Assembly (NCBI GenBank): GCA_014529385.2
Contig: CM043942.1
Location: 25,982,469 to 26,046,468 of the forward strand
Length of the DNA stretch: 64,000 bases
Direction of reading: 5' to 3'
From: Adiantum capillus-veneris
Lineage: Eukaryota > Streptophyta > Polypodiopsida > Polypodiales > Pteridaceae
Both the position numbers and the translations under genes were made by a program. The notes below the pieces were generated by a model. That model worked only from the letters and a program-made list of their open reading frames with translations. It was not told the DNA's origin and searched no databases. Numbering within the stretch: the stretch's first letter is position 1; every line of letters starts with the position of its first letter. Of the stretch, positions 23,252-34,779 are shown piece after piece.

Positions 23252-24960
23252 TCACGTCTTTATGCTAAGGCCAAATTTTTTCTTGGTAGTCTCTCTACTC
23301 AGACCCTTTACCCTAGCGCCTCCAAGCTCCGCTAGAAAAATTGAAGTATGTGCTTGATTGTGTGTGCACAAGTCCAAAATGGTTGGCATATTGATACTTT
23401 GCTTTGTCCTCCATGGAATGCATTCAAAAATCCAAGCAAGCACTCCATAGGTCTCCTTGGGAACCTCAATAGCAACTAGCCACCAAATTTCTTTCTCCGA
23501 TTGCGCTCTGAAAGATGGTGCACAATTTTTGTCCATAGCTGTACGTTTTTCATGAAATAATGCCTCGTTCATGAGAGTAATATTTAGTCTTTCTTCATTT
23601 TTTCACAATTTGACACTCGTCTAACTTGATCACAAACACCAACTTTGAACCTAGCACTACAAAATGTTCAAAATAACATAAGGGAAACTATAATTTGAAA
23701 AAAAAAAGATTCATTACTGTAGCCTCACCATTAGGTGGTACACCATAAAAATGTATCATTGCTATTTAAAGCCTTTTCAAATCAACAAAAATATTATTTG
23801 ACATTGAGTAAGGAAATTCTTTGTCCACCCTGTCTGCACCTATGCTTGCATTGGCACGTTTCTTAACTCCTTTTGATCACTTGGTAAAGATGGATGAAAG
23901 CATTATCTCCTCTATGTGCAAATAGCTTCCTATTCAAAAGTACACAAGGCCTTCTCAACAAGATTGACATTAAGTGGTATAGGAAAAACATTCTCAGTAA
24001 TTCCTCTTTCCCTTAAAGCATCTTTAAGGAGATTATATAAGACAATGTATCCCTTAGTACTAATTCCAACTTCATCACAAGCCTTCTATACATCAACATC
24101 GCTCACAAGATTTGAAAACTTTTGCATCACCTCCTTTGTGACAACATTGTTTAAATGTTTTGCATTTAGTGTTCGTAAAAGGGCTACAACATCCAATTTC
24201 TTGAGGCAGAAACTTAACAAATGGATGCGATCGTTTTGGCTGTGGCCACTACATAGCTCTTGGATAAAATTCCTATAAGAACGAACAAAAACATTACCAC
24301 AAAATTCTTACAATAATGGATAAAAACATTACCATAAAAGCATAGATTGGAGCGTAGCAAAATGTACCTTGTAGATGTAACCCTTCTTTTTTGAGCACCA
24401 CCTTCGGGGGCTAAAGTTTTTATGGCATTGAAGCTCCTCTTACGTTCCCTTGGACCTAATGGTGTTCCTTTAAGATGCAGGATCTTTCTTCAAGCTTCAC
24501 AATTTTAGCATCCTTCTCTTCCACCTGTAGCTTAAGAGTTTCCACTTCCTCCTTGCATGAATGATCCTTATGTGCAATCCACTAGTGGCATGGGAAAGAA
24601 GTTGACATTGATGAAAAGACCATTGTGTGCTATCAGGTCCAATAGTCGACAATCGCTTGTAGTATCCAAGAAGATCTTGCTCCCCTCTACCTACATATTG
24701 TAAGAATGAAGCAAAGCTATTGAATGTTGGATACACATTGATGGATAGATCATTAGGGTAGAGGCAACCATGTACCCAAAGGTCCATATTGGTGTGACCT
24801 ACGCCACGGGGTTGTTATGCACTTTGCAAGTAATGACGCTTTAAGGGTGGGAAGTCCTTTGGAAAAATCAAACATGTAGAGAAACCGTTTTCAAACTTGA
24901 TGATATTGCTGTGTATGAGAGGTTTGTAATGTTGCTTAGCTCCATGGCAAGGGGAATAAA
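23252..24960 (-). pseudogene. Decayed coding region of unknown function
   Basis: Several minus-strand stretches read like protein: 24497-24787 (FASFLQYVGRGEQDLLGYYK), then a Lys/Glu-rich heptad-like stretch (EEVETLKLQVEEKDAKIVKL, near 24485-24560), a basic stretch (RKRSFNAIKTLAPEGG), a piece at 23950-24280 with one stop (VALLRTLNAKHLNNVVTKEV) and 23252-23572. They change frame and are separated by non-coding DNA, so it is either an intron-bearing gene in decay or a mobile-element ORF. I do not recognise the family. Confidence 0.45.
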
Positions 24961-24989
24961 GTTGGCCTTAAGAAAGAGTTGAGAGCTAC

Positions 24990-25330
24990 AATAGATCTAG
25001 ACAGTGGATAGGTGAGCCATGGAGTGAAGAGCTATGGGATGGAGAGCTGCAGTAGAGCTACAAAGTGGAGAGGAGTGTTATGGGATGGATAACTGCAAGA
25101 GAGCTACAGAGCGGAGAGAAGGGCTATGGAGTAGAGAGCTATGGGAGGGAGAGCTACAAAAAATCTATAGAGTGGACTTGCAACAAGGAGAGGGAAGGAG
25201 GAAGAGTGTGTGTGCTGAAAACCAGGAGAGAGAAGAGATAGGGAGAGGAGTGAGAGAGGAAGATTGTGTGTTGAAAAGTAGGAGAGAGAAGAGAGAGAGA
25301 GAGAGGGAAGTGATTTTGGAGAGAAATTTT
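24990..25330. repeat. Purine-rich degenerate repeat around GAGAGCTACA
   Basis: GAGAGCTAYRG-like units recur irregularly (about every 25-40 bp) from 24985 to 25170, then grade into GA-rich sequence at 25190-25330. Confidence 0.7.
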
Positions 25331-25774
25331 TTAAAAAAATGAAAAGTTTTATATTTTGCAGGTTTAGTAGTGAGATTTTAAGAAAGAAATTTGATTTTTG
25401 GGTATACATATAGGTTGGGGAGAAGTTTTGAGTAAAAGTGAGGTTTTTATGAAAAAAGTGGTTTTTTGGGCTGAGGCTATGGATGCCCTTGATGATGTGG
25501 CAAAAGAAAGGGGGAGGGTAGTTATTGTCATAAGGACCACCACTCTTTTGGGTAGAGAGAGAATGTACCTATCTTTCCTCCTTAGCCTCTATTTCAACCT
25601 AAAAATAAGCCTATGAAAATACCCTCATTCAATGGCCTTGTCTACTAAATCACACACATCTTTAGCCTTAATCCCTTAAAATTAGGAATCTTAGGCTCAT
25701 ATTTTTCCTAATGATGTGGAAGATTTTGGAGAAACTTGAGGAGCAAGCGGGTTGAAATTTTGGTAACTTGAGTC

Positions 25775-27870
25775 TTGTGGATGTACACACATTATAGGAG
25801 ATTATATGAGCAACCAAACGCTGAAAAAATACCATTTTATGGTTCACTTCCATGTATGCCCTCATTTTTAACGATTGAAGATGTATGCGGTGGGCTTAAA
25901 AATTTGGCCACTCAAAAAGCGGGTGATCTTCAAGGTATCAAGCTGGAGATGATCAAATGGACGGGAGATTTTACCCATGAGTGGATGTGTAATATGTTCA
26001 ACCTTGCACTTCAACATGGTATGCTTTATGATTGGAGTACTAATTGGGTCAAGCCTTTGTATAAAGGAGGGGATGTAAATAATGTAAATAACTATCGGAC
26101 TATAATGATTGGGTCTCTTATGGAAAATTTGTTTGGGTGCATAATGGAGATGAAATTGAGTGATTGTGTTGAAGAGAATGACAAGCGTGCAAAAGGAAAA
26201 AATGGTTTTTGTCGATGCCATAGCTCGTGCCATAGCACCATTGATCGTCTTGTGACTCTTCGTGTTCTCATGAAGGAAATTTGGTTGAAAGGAAAGAAAT
26301 TGTATTGTTGTTTTGTGGACTTTAAAAAAGCCTTTGATATGATTCTATGTAACAATTTGTGGAGAAGGATGGAAGAACAACTATTGGACCATAATGATTG
26401 AGTCTCTTATGAAAAAAATGTCTGGGTGCATAATGGAGATGAAATTGAGTGATTGTGGTGAAGAGAATGACAAGCGTGCAAAAGGACAAGCGGGTTTTTG
26501 TCGATTCCATAGATCGTGCCATAGCACCATTGATCATCTTGTCACTCTTTGTGTTTTCATAAAGAAAAGTTGGTTGAAAGGAAAGCAATTGTATTGTTGT
26601 TTTGTGGACTTTAAGAAAGACTTTGATATGATTCCACGTAACAATTTGTGGAGACGGATGGAAAAAATCCAAGTTCCAAGTGAGTTTATGCTTGTGGCTT
26701 GTTGAATCTATGAGAGGGTGATATGTCAATTGCGCATGGGAAGAGGAAATCAAAAAATTTTGTAAGCACTTTTGGGGTTAAACAAGGATGTTCATTGTCA
26801 CCAATTCTCTTTGGTCTATGCATCGATCAATTGGAACAAATGGTACGTAACTTTATGCAAGAATAAGGCATAAAAAAGCTCACTATTTGCAATGCGGTAA
26901 TCATGCTTTTGTTGTATGAAGATGATGTAGTGCTTCAAGCACACACTTTAAAAGATGCACAAAAGCTTATGGCATAGTGGGTTGATTGTGAATGAATCCA
27001 AAACAAAGGTTATGCTTGTGAAAACCAACCATAAGGAGAAGCCGTGCATTGTGTACAACCATGAGACACTTAAAGTTATTGAGATCTTTTAGTACCTTGA
27101 TCTTGAGGTTCGATCCAATCACAAGTGACATGAATGTGCTATGCATCATTTGGAGTGGGAAAGAGGGCATATTATGAATTTGAGAACATGTGTAATGTGG
27201 GAAACATCAAGTGTTGGGTTCTCAAAAAGTACCTTTTTGATGCATTAGTGACACCGGTTCTTCTTTATGGATTTGAAGTGTGGGACAGGAGCATCTCAAA
27301 GTCTACTTGGAAAGAGTTTGAGAATGTCCAAAAGTGTTTTCTTAAAAAATTAATCCAAATTGAGACACAAACACCATATATGCTCCTACTTCTTGAGTCG
27401 GGATCTCTTCCAATTGAGGTTATGGGCATGGAAAGGGTTGTGGAGTACATGATAAAGATGCATCAAAACCCCTCACATAGACTTCCTAAAATTGCATAGA
27501 AAGCAAGAAAAAAAGTTCGAAAGACGCATAAAAGCAAGATCGTGAGCACCGGATGGATGCAAGACATAAAGAAGTGGTTTGGGAGATGGGATGCATTACA
27601 CTTGCTACATGAAGCTTCAATTGACTCCCAAGTGAATGAAGCTTTTCTACAATGCCAATGTATTACGCCTTGGGAGAAATATGGTGGGTCACACTTCATC
27701 CATTACACCACCCATATTGCCCCGAACTACAAAACCATGTTCTTCGCTAAAAGAGGAAACCATACTCACACTTACATGCTTGAGCCTATCCCCTTGTTGG
27801 TGATATACACTATCGGAGCCATTTGGCTTATCTCCCATTCCCTTTGATGCAAGACACGATGGTGGGGAAA
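25775..27870 (+). pseudogene. LINE (non-LTR) reverse transcriptase, copy A, decayed
   Basis: This is the RT of a LINE: NWVKPLYKGGDVNNVNNYRT (near 26044), YCCFVDFKKAFDMI (near 26305), a GVKQGCSLSPILFGLC block (near 26770) and LLLYEDDVVL, the YxDD active site (near 26909). A 3' part continues in frame at 27134-27499 (ALVTPVLLYGFEVWD; SLPIEVMGMERVVEYMIKMH). The endonuclease domain is absent, so the copy is 5'-truncated. A roughly 290-bp internal duplication, several stops, and a 23-bp deletion at about 26973 relative to copy B make it dead. The 3' UTR runs to about 28180, ending in AATAAAATCT and (CT)n. Confidence 0.9.
26094..26660 (+). repeat. Tandem duplication inside LINE RT (about 290 bp)
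   Basis: CGGACTATAATGATTGGGTC at 26097 recurs as GGACCATAATGATTGAGTC at 26386, and both copies continue through GGTGCATAATGGAGATGAAA and the FKKxFDMIP motif. The second copy carries its own substitutions, so it is not very recent. Confidence 0.85.
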
Positions 27871-28179
27871 TGGAGAAGAGTCAAATTGAACGTGCACAAT
27901 ATGCTCACTGCAAGTTCAAGAGTCTGAGTACTACACACGACTAGAGCGCTTAGCTTTCGGTCACATTCAAACTTTCTTCTCTCACCTTTTCAGCCATGAC
28001 TTAGACCTACCCACTTTCCTCTCCGAGCCACAGTGTGGGCTCTCCACTATGACTCTCATCACCACAATTTTGGAGCATCTAGAGTCACTCATTAGCCAAA
28101 CACATACTACATCACATGTAACTTTGGTCTTATAGGTCATATTTGACCTCGGAGGACGATAATAAAATCTATCTCTCTC

Positions 28180-28182
<3 letters not shown>

Positions 28183-28210
<28 letters not shown>

Positions 28211-29032
28211 AACAACCACTCTTTGGTAGAGCGTCACATCATTGTCATTGGAGAGTAAAGGGTGGATCGCGAGAAGAAAGAGTGAGATCGCAAGAAGAAT
28301 CAATCACTCAAAGGCTCTACATAAGAGGACGGCAAGAAGATACAACCATGGACATAGTACAAGAGGTAAGCTTCTTTACCAACCCACCCCCGCCCTATTG
28401 TCTTAAACACACATACATTAAAATAGAGAGATGAAAAAATCTCATACCTCTTGCATATTTGTAGACGGTGTCTGCTTCCTTGCCCTCGCTTTTCTTGTTT
28501 GCTTGAGTTCTTGGTTTCCCTCGCTTGCATTGCTTAATTGTTTGTTGTGAGCGTGTGATCAGCTTGTAGGTGTTTGCTTATTTGGTGTGTGATTAAGAAA
28601 GAGCAAAAGGAGAGAGAGAAAAGAGAGAGAGAAAGCAAGATTAATGTAAACTTAATGCATAGTGTTAAGTTAGTGTTGAATTTTATAGAGAGAAGAAATG
28701 AAAGCTTTTTCTTCTGTATGTTTAATGTTAAATTAGTGTTAGATTATAGTAAAAATATCCTATTTAAAGATGTGTAATTTTTAAAAAAGAAAAAAATTAA
28801 ATAAGGACCAAGAAACTTAAACATTAAACAAAAGACCTAAAAAAGGAACTTTAAAAGAAAGAGAAAGATAGATAAAAATAGAGAGAAAGAGAGGGAGGGG
28901 GATAGAGAGGTAGTGACAAATAGAGTTTAAAAAAGAGTGAACAGAGGGAGATAGAGAGAGATACGAATAGAAAAGTAAAAATAAAGAGAAAATATTGGAA
29001 AGAGAGAAAAAATGGAGAGAGAAACTAGAGAG

Positions 29033-29122
<90 letters not shown>

Positions 29123-29188
29123 CATAGAAAGAGATAGATACAGAGAGAAAGAGATAGATAGAGGGGGAGAGGGAGAAAGAATGAATGA

Positions 29189-29244
<56 letters not shown>

Positions 29245-29307
29245 GGGGGGAGAGATAGAGTGAAAGAGGAAGAAAGAGATAGTAGAGATAGAGATTGAGA
29301 TAAACAA

Positions 29308-29360
<53 letters not shown>
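28183..29360. repeat. (CA)n and several long (GA)n microsatellites between two LINE copies
   Basis: (CA)n at about 28186-28209; (GA)n at 29036-29115, 29191-29240 and 29311-29360, with degenerate GA-rich DNA around them. 28210-28860 is unremarkable AT-rich DNA with no supported gene. Confidence 0.95.
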
Positions 29361-29364
<4 letters not shown>

Positions 29365-30662
29365 ATTATCGTCCTTGAATGTCAAATATGACCTATGGGA
29401 CCAAAGTTACATGTGATGTAGTATGTGTATGGCTGATGAGTGACTCTCGGTGCTCCAAAATTGTGATGACAAGAGTCACAATGGAGAGCCCACACTGGCT
29501 AGGAGAGAAAAGTGTGTAGGTCTAAGTTATGGCTGAGAATGTGAGAGAAGCAAGTTCGGATGTGACCAAAAGCTGAGCACTCTAGTAGTGTGTGGTACTC
29601 AGACTCTCGAACTTGCATGAGCATAATGTGCACAATCAATTTGACTCTTCTCCATTGCCCCAATGTCCTATCTCGCATCGAAGGAAATGGGAGCTAAGAC
29701 GAATGGCTGCGATAGTGCGTATCGCCAATAAGGGGATAGGCTCAAGCATGTAAGTGTGAGTACGTACGGTTTCCTCTTTCAACAAAGAACATGGTTTTGT
29801 AGTTGAGGGCAATATGGGTGGTGTAATGTATGAAGCGTGACCCACTGGATTTCTCCCAAGCCGTAATACATTGGCGTTGTAGAAAAGCTTCATTCACTTG
29901 GGAGTCAATTGAAGTATCATGTAGTAAGTGTAATGCATCCCATCTCCCAAACCACTTCTTTATGTCTTACATCCATCCCGTGCTCAAGATCTTCTTTTAT
30001 GCATCTTTTAAACTTTTTTGCTTGCTTCCCATGCAATTGTAGGAAGTCGATGTGAGGGGTTTTGACACAACTTTATCGTGTACTCCACAACCCTTTCCAT
30101 GCCCATGACCTCAATTGGAAGAGATCTTGACTCAAGAAGTAGGAGCATATATGGTGTTTGTGTCTTAACTTGGAGAAATTTTGTAAGAAAACACTTTTGG
30201 ACATTCTCAAACTCTTTCCAAGTAGACTTTGAGATGCTCCCACCGCACACTTCAACTCCATAAAGAAGAACCGGTGTCACCCAACACTTGATGTTTCTCG
30301 CATTACTCATGTTCTCAAAATGCATAATATGCTCTCTTTCTTGCTTCCAAATGATGCATAGCACATTCATGCCACTTGTGATTGGACGAAACCTCAAGGC
30401 CAAGGTACTTAAAGCTCTCAACAACTTCAAGTGTCTCATTGTTGTACATAGTGCATGGCTTCTCCTTATGGTTGGTTTCCACAAGCATAACCTTTGTTTT
30501 GGATTCATTCACAATCAGCCCACTATGCAAGTAGAAGTTCTCAAGGAAAACCATAAGCTTTTGTGCATCTTCTAAAGCGTGTTCTAGAAGCACGGGGGTA
30601 GCATGTATGTTTAAGAAAGGAGTATAAGAATTTGTATCAATTGTGAAAGATGACAAGTACAA
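29345..30662 (-). pseudogene. LINE reverse transcriptase 3' part, copy B, minus strand
   Basis: The minus strand carries the RT thumb and downstream region: HSGLIVNESKTKVMLVETNH, YLGLEVSSNHKWHECAMHHL, TPVLLYGVEV and SLPIEVMGMERVVEYTIKLC. The last blocks match copy A closely. The 3' UTR also matches copy A and ends at 29345 in AATAAAATCT followed by (CT)n on the minus strand. Two frame changes are visible. It is 5'-truncated at about 30662, where the inverted endonuclease piece begins. Confidence 0.88.
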
Positions 30663-30663
30663 A

Positions 30664-30974
30664 AGTTATATATGGCTGAAAATTATGACACCAAAAGAGA
30701 ACCCATTTTTGTAGCCGGTTGCTACATTCCTCATCATGATTCCCCCTTTTAGGCTTGCATAGATAGAGATCAACCATTTTTTGGTTTAGAAGAGGATATT
30801 GCTTATTTAAAAGGTGAAGGTGATGTTATTGTATTTGGGGATATGAATGCTCGCACAAAAACATTGCAACATGATACTCAACAATTTGATATGCCATACA
30901 TTTGAAGGGAGTTGGAGGAAGTTCACTTGTATTGGGGGTTCCATCGTTGCAATAGATCCAATGACCAAAAAAAT
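30664..30974 (+). pseudogene. LINE endonuclease fragment, inverted relative to copy B
   Basis: On the plus strand EPIFVAGCYIPHHDSPF and GDVIVFGDMNARTKTL are typical of the APE-like endonuclease domain of LINEs (the GDMNAR block carries catalytic residues). One stop interrupts it. It joins head-on to the minus-strand RT of copy B, the arrangement expected when a LINE inserts by twin priming. It is cut off at 30974 by an LTR starting TGTTAG. Confidence 0.7.
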
Positions 30975-31824
30975 TGTTAGTACAGAGGGATGAGCTACCC
31001 GGCTAGGGCATGGAAATACTCACACAGTTAGTGAGCTGATCGTGGCAACACAAATGGTTAACTCTATGAGGTGAGCTTCTTGGCCTATGGAGGAGGTAAG
31101 CTGTAATGAATGGCAATCTCCATATCCACTTCTCTTCACCTCTAATCAACCCAAACACACACTGTGATTGCAAGATGCACACAACACTAATCCTATCATG
31201 CAACGCACTAATTGCAAGCACACACACATAGATCTATCAAGCACCATACTCCAATCAAACCTACATGCACACACAAGAAAAAGAGGGCAATCACACAAAA
31301 TTAGAGAGGGATTAACCACTATTTAGTTAAGATCTAGTTAATCTAAGCATCATAGGCAATCATAAGAAGCATGAGAGAGGCATAGTAAAAGAGAATGAAT
31401 CATTGATTAGTGTTAATCAAGTCTCATGATCAAGGAGAAGCTCAAGGACTCCATAGCCAGAGTGCTCTCAACAAATGAGCTTGAGAAGCCTCATTTATTT
31501 TACACACTGCCTTATATACCTAGGGTAAAAATATGCAATGTCCGGCCGCCCAAGGCCTTTAGGGCTCCACCACTTACTGAATCTACAACCTAGGTGCAAT
31601 AACTGACCTATTCTTTAAAACTTGGAACTCCCATTGAGCCCGTAACACATTAAAATATTACAATGGCTTGAAATAAATTGAGAATTTACAATACGTGATC
31701 ATTTTGGAAAAACGTGGAATGTGTAACTCCAATCTTTACTGCTTTTTCATGTTGATCTTGGATGTGCATTCGTACGTCTTTGGTCTTTAGCAGCTTTTGT
31801 TAACTGACGTTGACTCAATTAACA
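30975..31824 (-). mobile_element. LTR (850 bp) of a gag-only element
   Basis: On the minus strand it starts TGTTAATTGAG directly after a purine tract and ends TACTAACA. A TATA-like TATATAAG is at 31511-31518 (minus). Length, ends and tract closely parallel the 849-bp LTR at 9693-10541, so the two elements belong to one group. Located 3' of the gag and protease sequence, it is the 3' LTR. Confidence 0.72.
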
Positions 31825-31836
31825 CTCCTCCCTTCC
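31825..31836 (-). promoter_or_regulatory. Polypurine tract of the gag-only element
   Basis: Minus strand GGAAGGGAGGAG abuts the LTR start. It occupies the same position as the tract at 10542-10554. Confidence 0.72.
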
Positions 31837-33000
31837 GATTTTAGTACGTGTCCTCAGGCACTGTTGAAAGGTGTCCGTGGAGGCTGTGGAAAGTTTTTGA
31901 TTGGTTGTTAATGGGCTGATTTTCTTCATTTGTCATTGGATTTTGATGAGGTTCAATCTGTTGCAGCATCTTCATTGGTCCAAATATGTATTTTTTGTGA
32001 GAGATGATATTGCATTTGTCCGTTGTAATAGCATAATGTTGAGGTTGTTTTTTATTTATGAGAAGCATGTACAAGGGAAGTAGAATGATGAGGTTCTAAA
32101 TTAGGTTCTAATACCTGGATGACCAAAGGGAAAAAACCCAGTGGAAAAAAGGTGCTTTTGGTATACGTGCATTATTGTAGTACTTATTAGCATTGGAAAT
32201 ATTAATAAAGTACTCAAGGGATTATTTGTTCATAGATATGGAATTAAAAAAGGCAGCAAATATGAAAGGTAGTATGATGGAACATTGGTTTGAGTGTTGT
32301 AGTCCACTCAAGGTGCATAGGTGTAAGAAAAAAAGAGTGTCTCATGCATATGTCCAATGGTGGGACATCCTATTTATGCATACACAGAAATGCATGGAAA
32401 ACAATATGTTGTGCAAGAAAGATTTTGAGGGGTTCTTCAAAAAGATGGTGTAGCTATAAAAGCACATGACATGGCTTTGCAAGTTGGCACCCCTTTAAGA
32501 ATGGTTTTCGTTGACGAGGATATGTGCTCTCATCTTATTGTGCACTGTGCGTGAGTGTTGGACTCTACAACACTCAACCAATTGTAAGTTAATAGACTTC
32601 GACTCTTATGCTCATCTCATCCAACATGAACGACATGACTTTATATGCTCAACTCTTCAAGCTTGAGCGTAAGCCTAATAACTACGAATCTTAGCACAGT
32701 GTTTAATATGACTTGAAGCTTTGGGACTAATGCTTTGCTCATTTTATGGCTCAGCAACCCAACTCTGACTATGCCAAAGAGTGTTTTTTGCACCCTAGCG
32801 ACTTGAATTTTTACATTCTTGTGCTTACTATAAACATTTCATCTGGTAAAAGCAAGCTTGAATCCTCAAAAAGAGGATTAGTGAAGGAGCAAGTTGGCAT
32901 TGAAGGTTTCTTTTCCCACACTTGTTTTATCATCTTTGAATCTGCATTTGTGTTGGTTGGGTGGTCCTTCTTTGATTGTGAAGACTCCATTATCTGTTTG
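31837..33000 (-). other. 3' untranslated part of the gag-only element
   Basis: No supported gene. Near 32103-32145 it carries TTTTTTCCACTGGGTTTTTT on the minus strand, shared with the LARD-like element at about 11793. Downstream frames are short. Confidence 0.5.
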
Positions 33001-33937
33001 ATTCTCCAATTGGGCATGTTGATAGAAGTCTTTGATGTTGTTGTAGGCCTCTTTTTAGTGTCGGCATCTGGCTTGTGACTAGGAGCATTGGAAGACTTAG
33101 GAATCCAAATCTCTTGATGACCTTTGTATCTCCATTGTTGACTTTGGTTTGCTCTAGGTTTTGTTGAATTCTTGAGATCTTTATGTAGGTCTGGTGAGCT
33201 GCAGCTTGCAATTGCCTCTTATCCAAATCCTTGTTTTACCTGTGTAGAATCTTTGTCCAAGAGTAGGATTCTATGACATCTGTCTTTGTTCTATGTCCTC
33301 TTGAGAGTTTTGATAGATTTTAGCATCTTTCGATGTTTTTCTGTTGTATACCTGCTTCTTAGGTATCCTAGGATATTGTCGAGGTTGATAACTTGTGGGC
33401 CTTCTTTCCTGGGAGGGACTTGAAGTTACTTCATATGCCCTAACCTTTGGTTTTGGCACCCATATCTGTCTGTTACCTCCATAGTACTCATGTTCCTTTA
33501 AGCTCCATTGTGATGCTATCCATCCCATGTGTTTGTCTTTCTGTGTTGACTCCCTGTCTTTAATCCAAACCGTATCATTGACTTTGATTAAACTATTTTG
33601 AACAAACACTTTATTGACTTTCCTTTGCTTTCTTGCCATACTTTTGCTGAAATATATTTGCTTTTTTCGGTGTCTCCTTGGAGGTTTTCGTTGGGTCAGC
33701 ACTTGACTTGAAGTTTTGAAAGCCTAACTTGCTTGAAAAAACTGATCCATGAGGGTTCTTTGATGTAGAGGCATATGTTGTCACACCTTCTTTGCTAGTT
33801 GGTGGAGGTTCCACTTTAGCTTTACCTTTGTCTGCAAGATTTGTCTTCGATCCTTGTGACTTTTGCAATTGTGAATCTAGCATTAACAGTACCTGTAAAT
33901 GCCACTTGATATCTCTTGGAAAAGAGAGTATTCGCAT
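33000..33937 (-). pseudogene. Basic, low-complexity end of the gag-only polyprotein
   Basis: Overlapping minus-strand stretches 33611-33937, 33271-33702 and 32990-33226. They are rich in Lys, Gln, Ser and Pro. A block VNDTVWIKDRESTQKDKHMG near 33540-33600 may be a small folded domain. The region lies where reverse transcriptase would be expected after protease, but no RT, RNase H or integrase motif is found in any frame. Frame changes at about 33650 and 33230 show decay. Confidence 0.5.
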
Positions 33938-33973
33938 TTTATCTTCTTTGTAGGACTTGTGGTGGTCTAACCA

Positions 33974-34774
33974 CTAATGTCCAAGGATTACATCTGCAAG
34001 CATTTCTTTTGAAGGCTTCACCTGAAACTTCACCTGCTCTTCATGATCTTGGATGCTAAGGGTAGCAACCATTTCTTGTTGACCTGCATGCAAACTTAGC
34101 ATTGTTTTTCTATCATGTTTGCATGGAGTAATCTCTAGAATGCTCTGAATGGTGTCTGCAACCATATTGCACTTTGCTTCTTTATCCAGTAGAGCATTGC
34201 ATCTGACACTTACTCCTTTTGTACTGTTGAGAACTACAGCTATGCTCATTGTTGGTTCTCTTGAAGATATTTGTCCTGCTTTTTCCATGGTCTCATCTTG
34301 ATTTAATTGTGTCTCTATGGAGGGTGGCTTGAGACTTTGTTTTCCAATCTGACTTGCACCAACTGGTTCAACTGGCAATGAGTGATTGATCTTTGGAATT
34401 CCTATTTCTTCCTGGTTTTTTGCAATCTCGTTCTTATTAACTTTTGGCTTTGGTGTCATTCTCTGCTCAATAGCTATTGTGGTTTCTCTTTGCTTTGTTT
34501 GATCTGCACTTGATATTTTCTGGTTTGCTTTAAGCTCTTCTACAATTCTGTCCAATGGAGATGAATCATCTTCAATAAGATCTGCTTTGAGATAAGTCTC
34601 CATTTTAACTGTGCTTGAGGACTTTGTGTTGTCGTCCTTGGGTGACCAGTCTTGGTCTTTATTCTTTGATGTCTGTGATGACTCCGTCATGTTTGAACTT
34701 TGTATCTCTAGCATCTTCTGGTCCATTGGCATTCCCATTATGATGCCGTCTGGTATATCCTTTGTTGTGATCAC
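33974..34774 (-). pseudogene. Gag-like region with retropepsin-like protease, minus strand
   Basis: An open stretch of 266 residues. The N-terminal 170 are charged and disordered in character. The last 90 look like a retroviral-type aspartic protease of Ty3 elements: VRCNALLDKEAKCNMVADTI fits the LLDxGAxxN active-site strand with Lys-Glu where Ser/Thr-Gly are usual, and ADVILGH fits the conserved DxILG strand. The D-K-E-A site suggests loss of activity. It ends at 33974, and the next downstream frame is shifted. Confidence 0.6.
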
Positions 34775-34779
34775 ATGGA

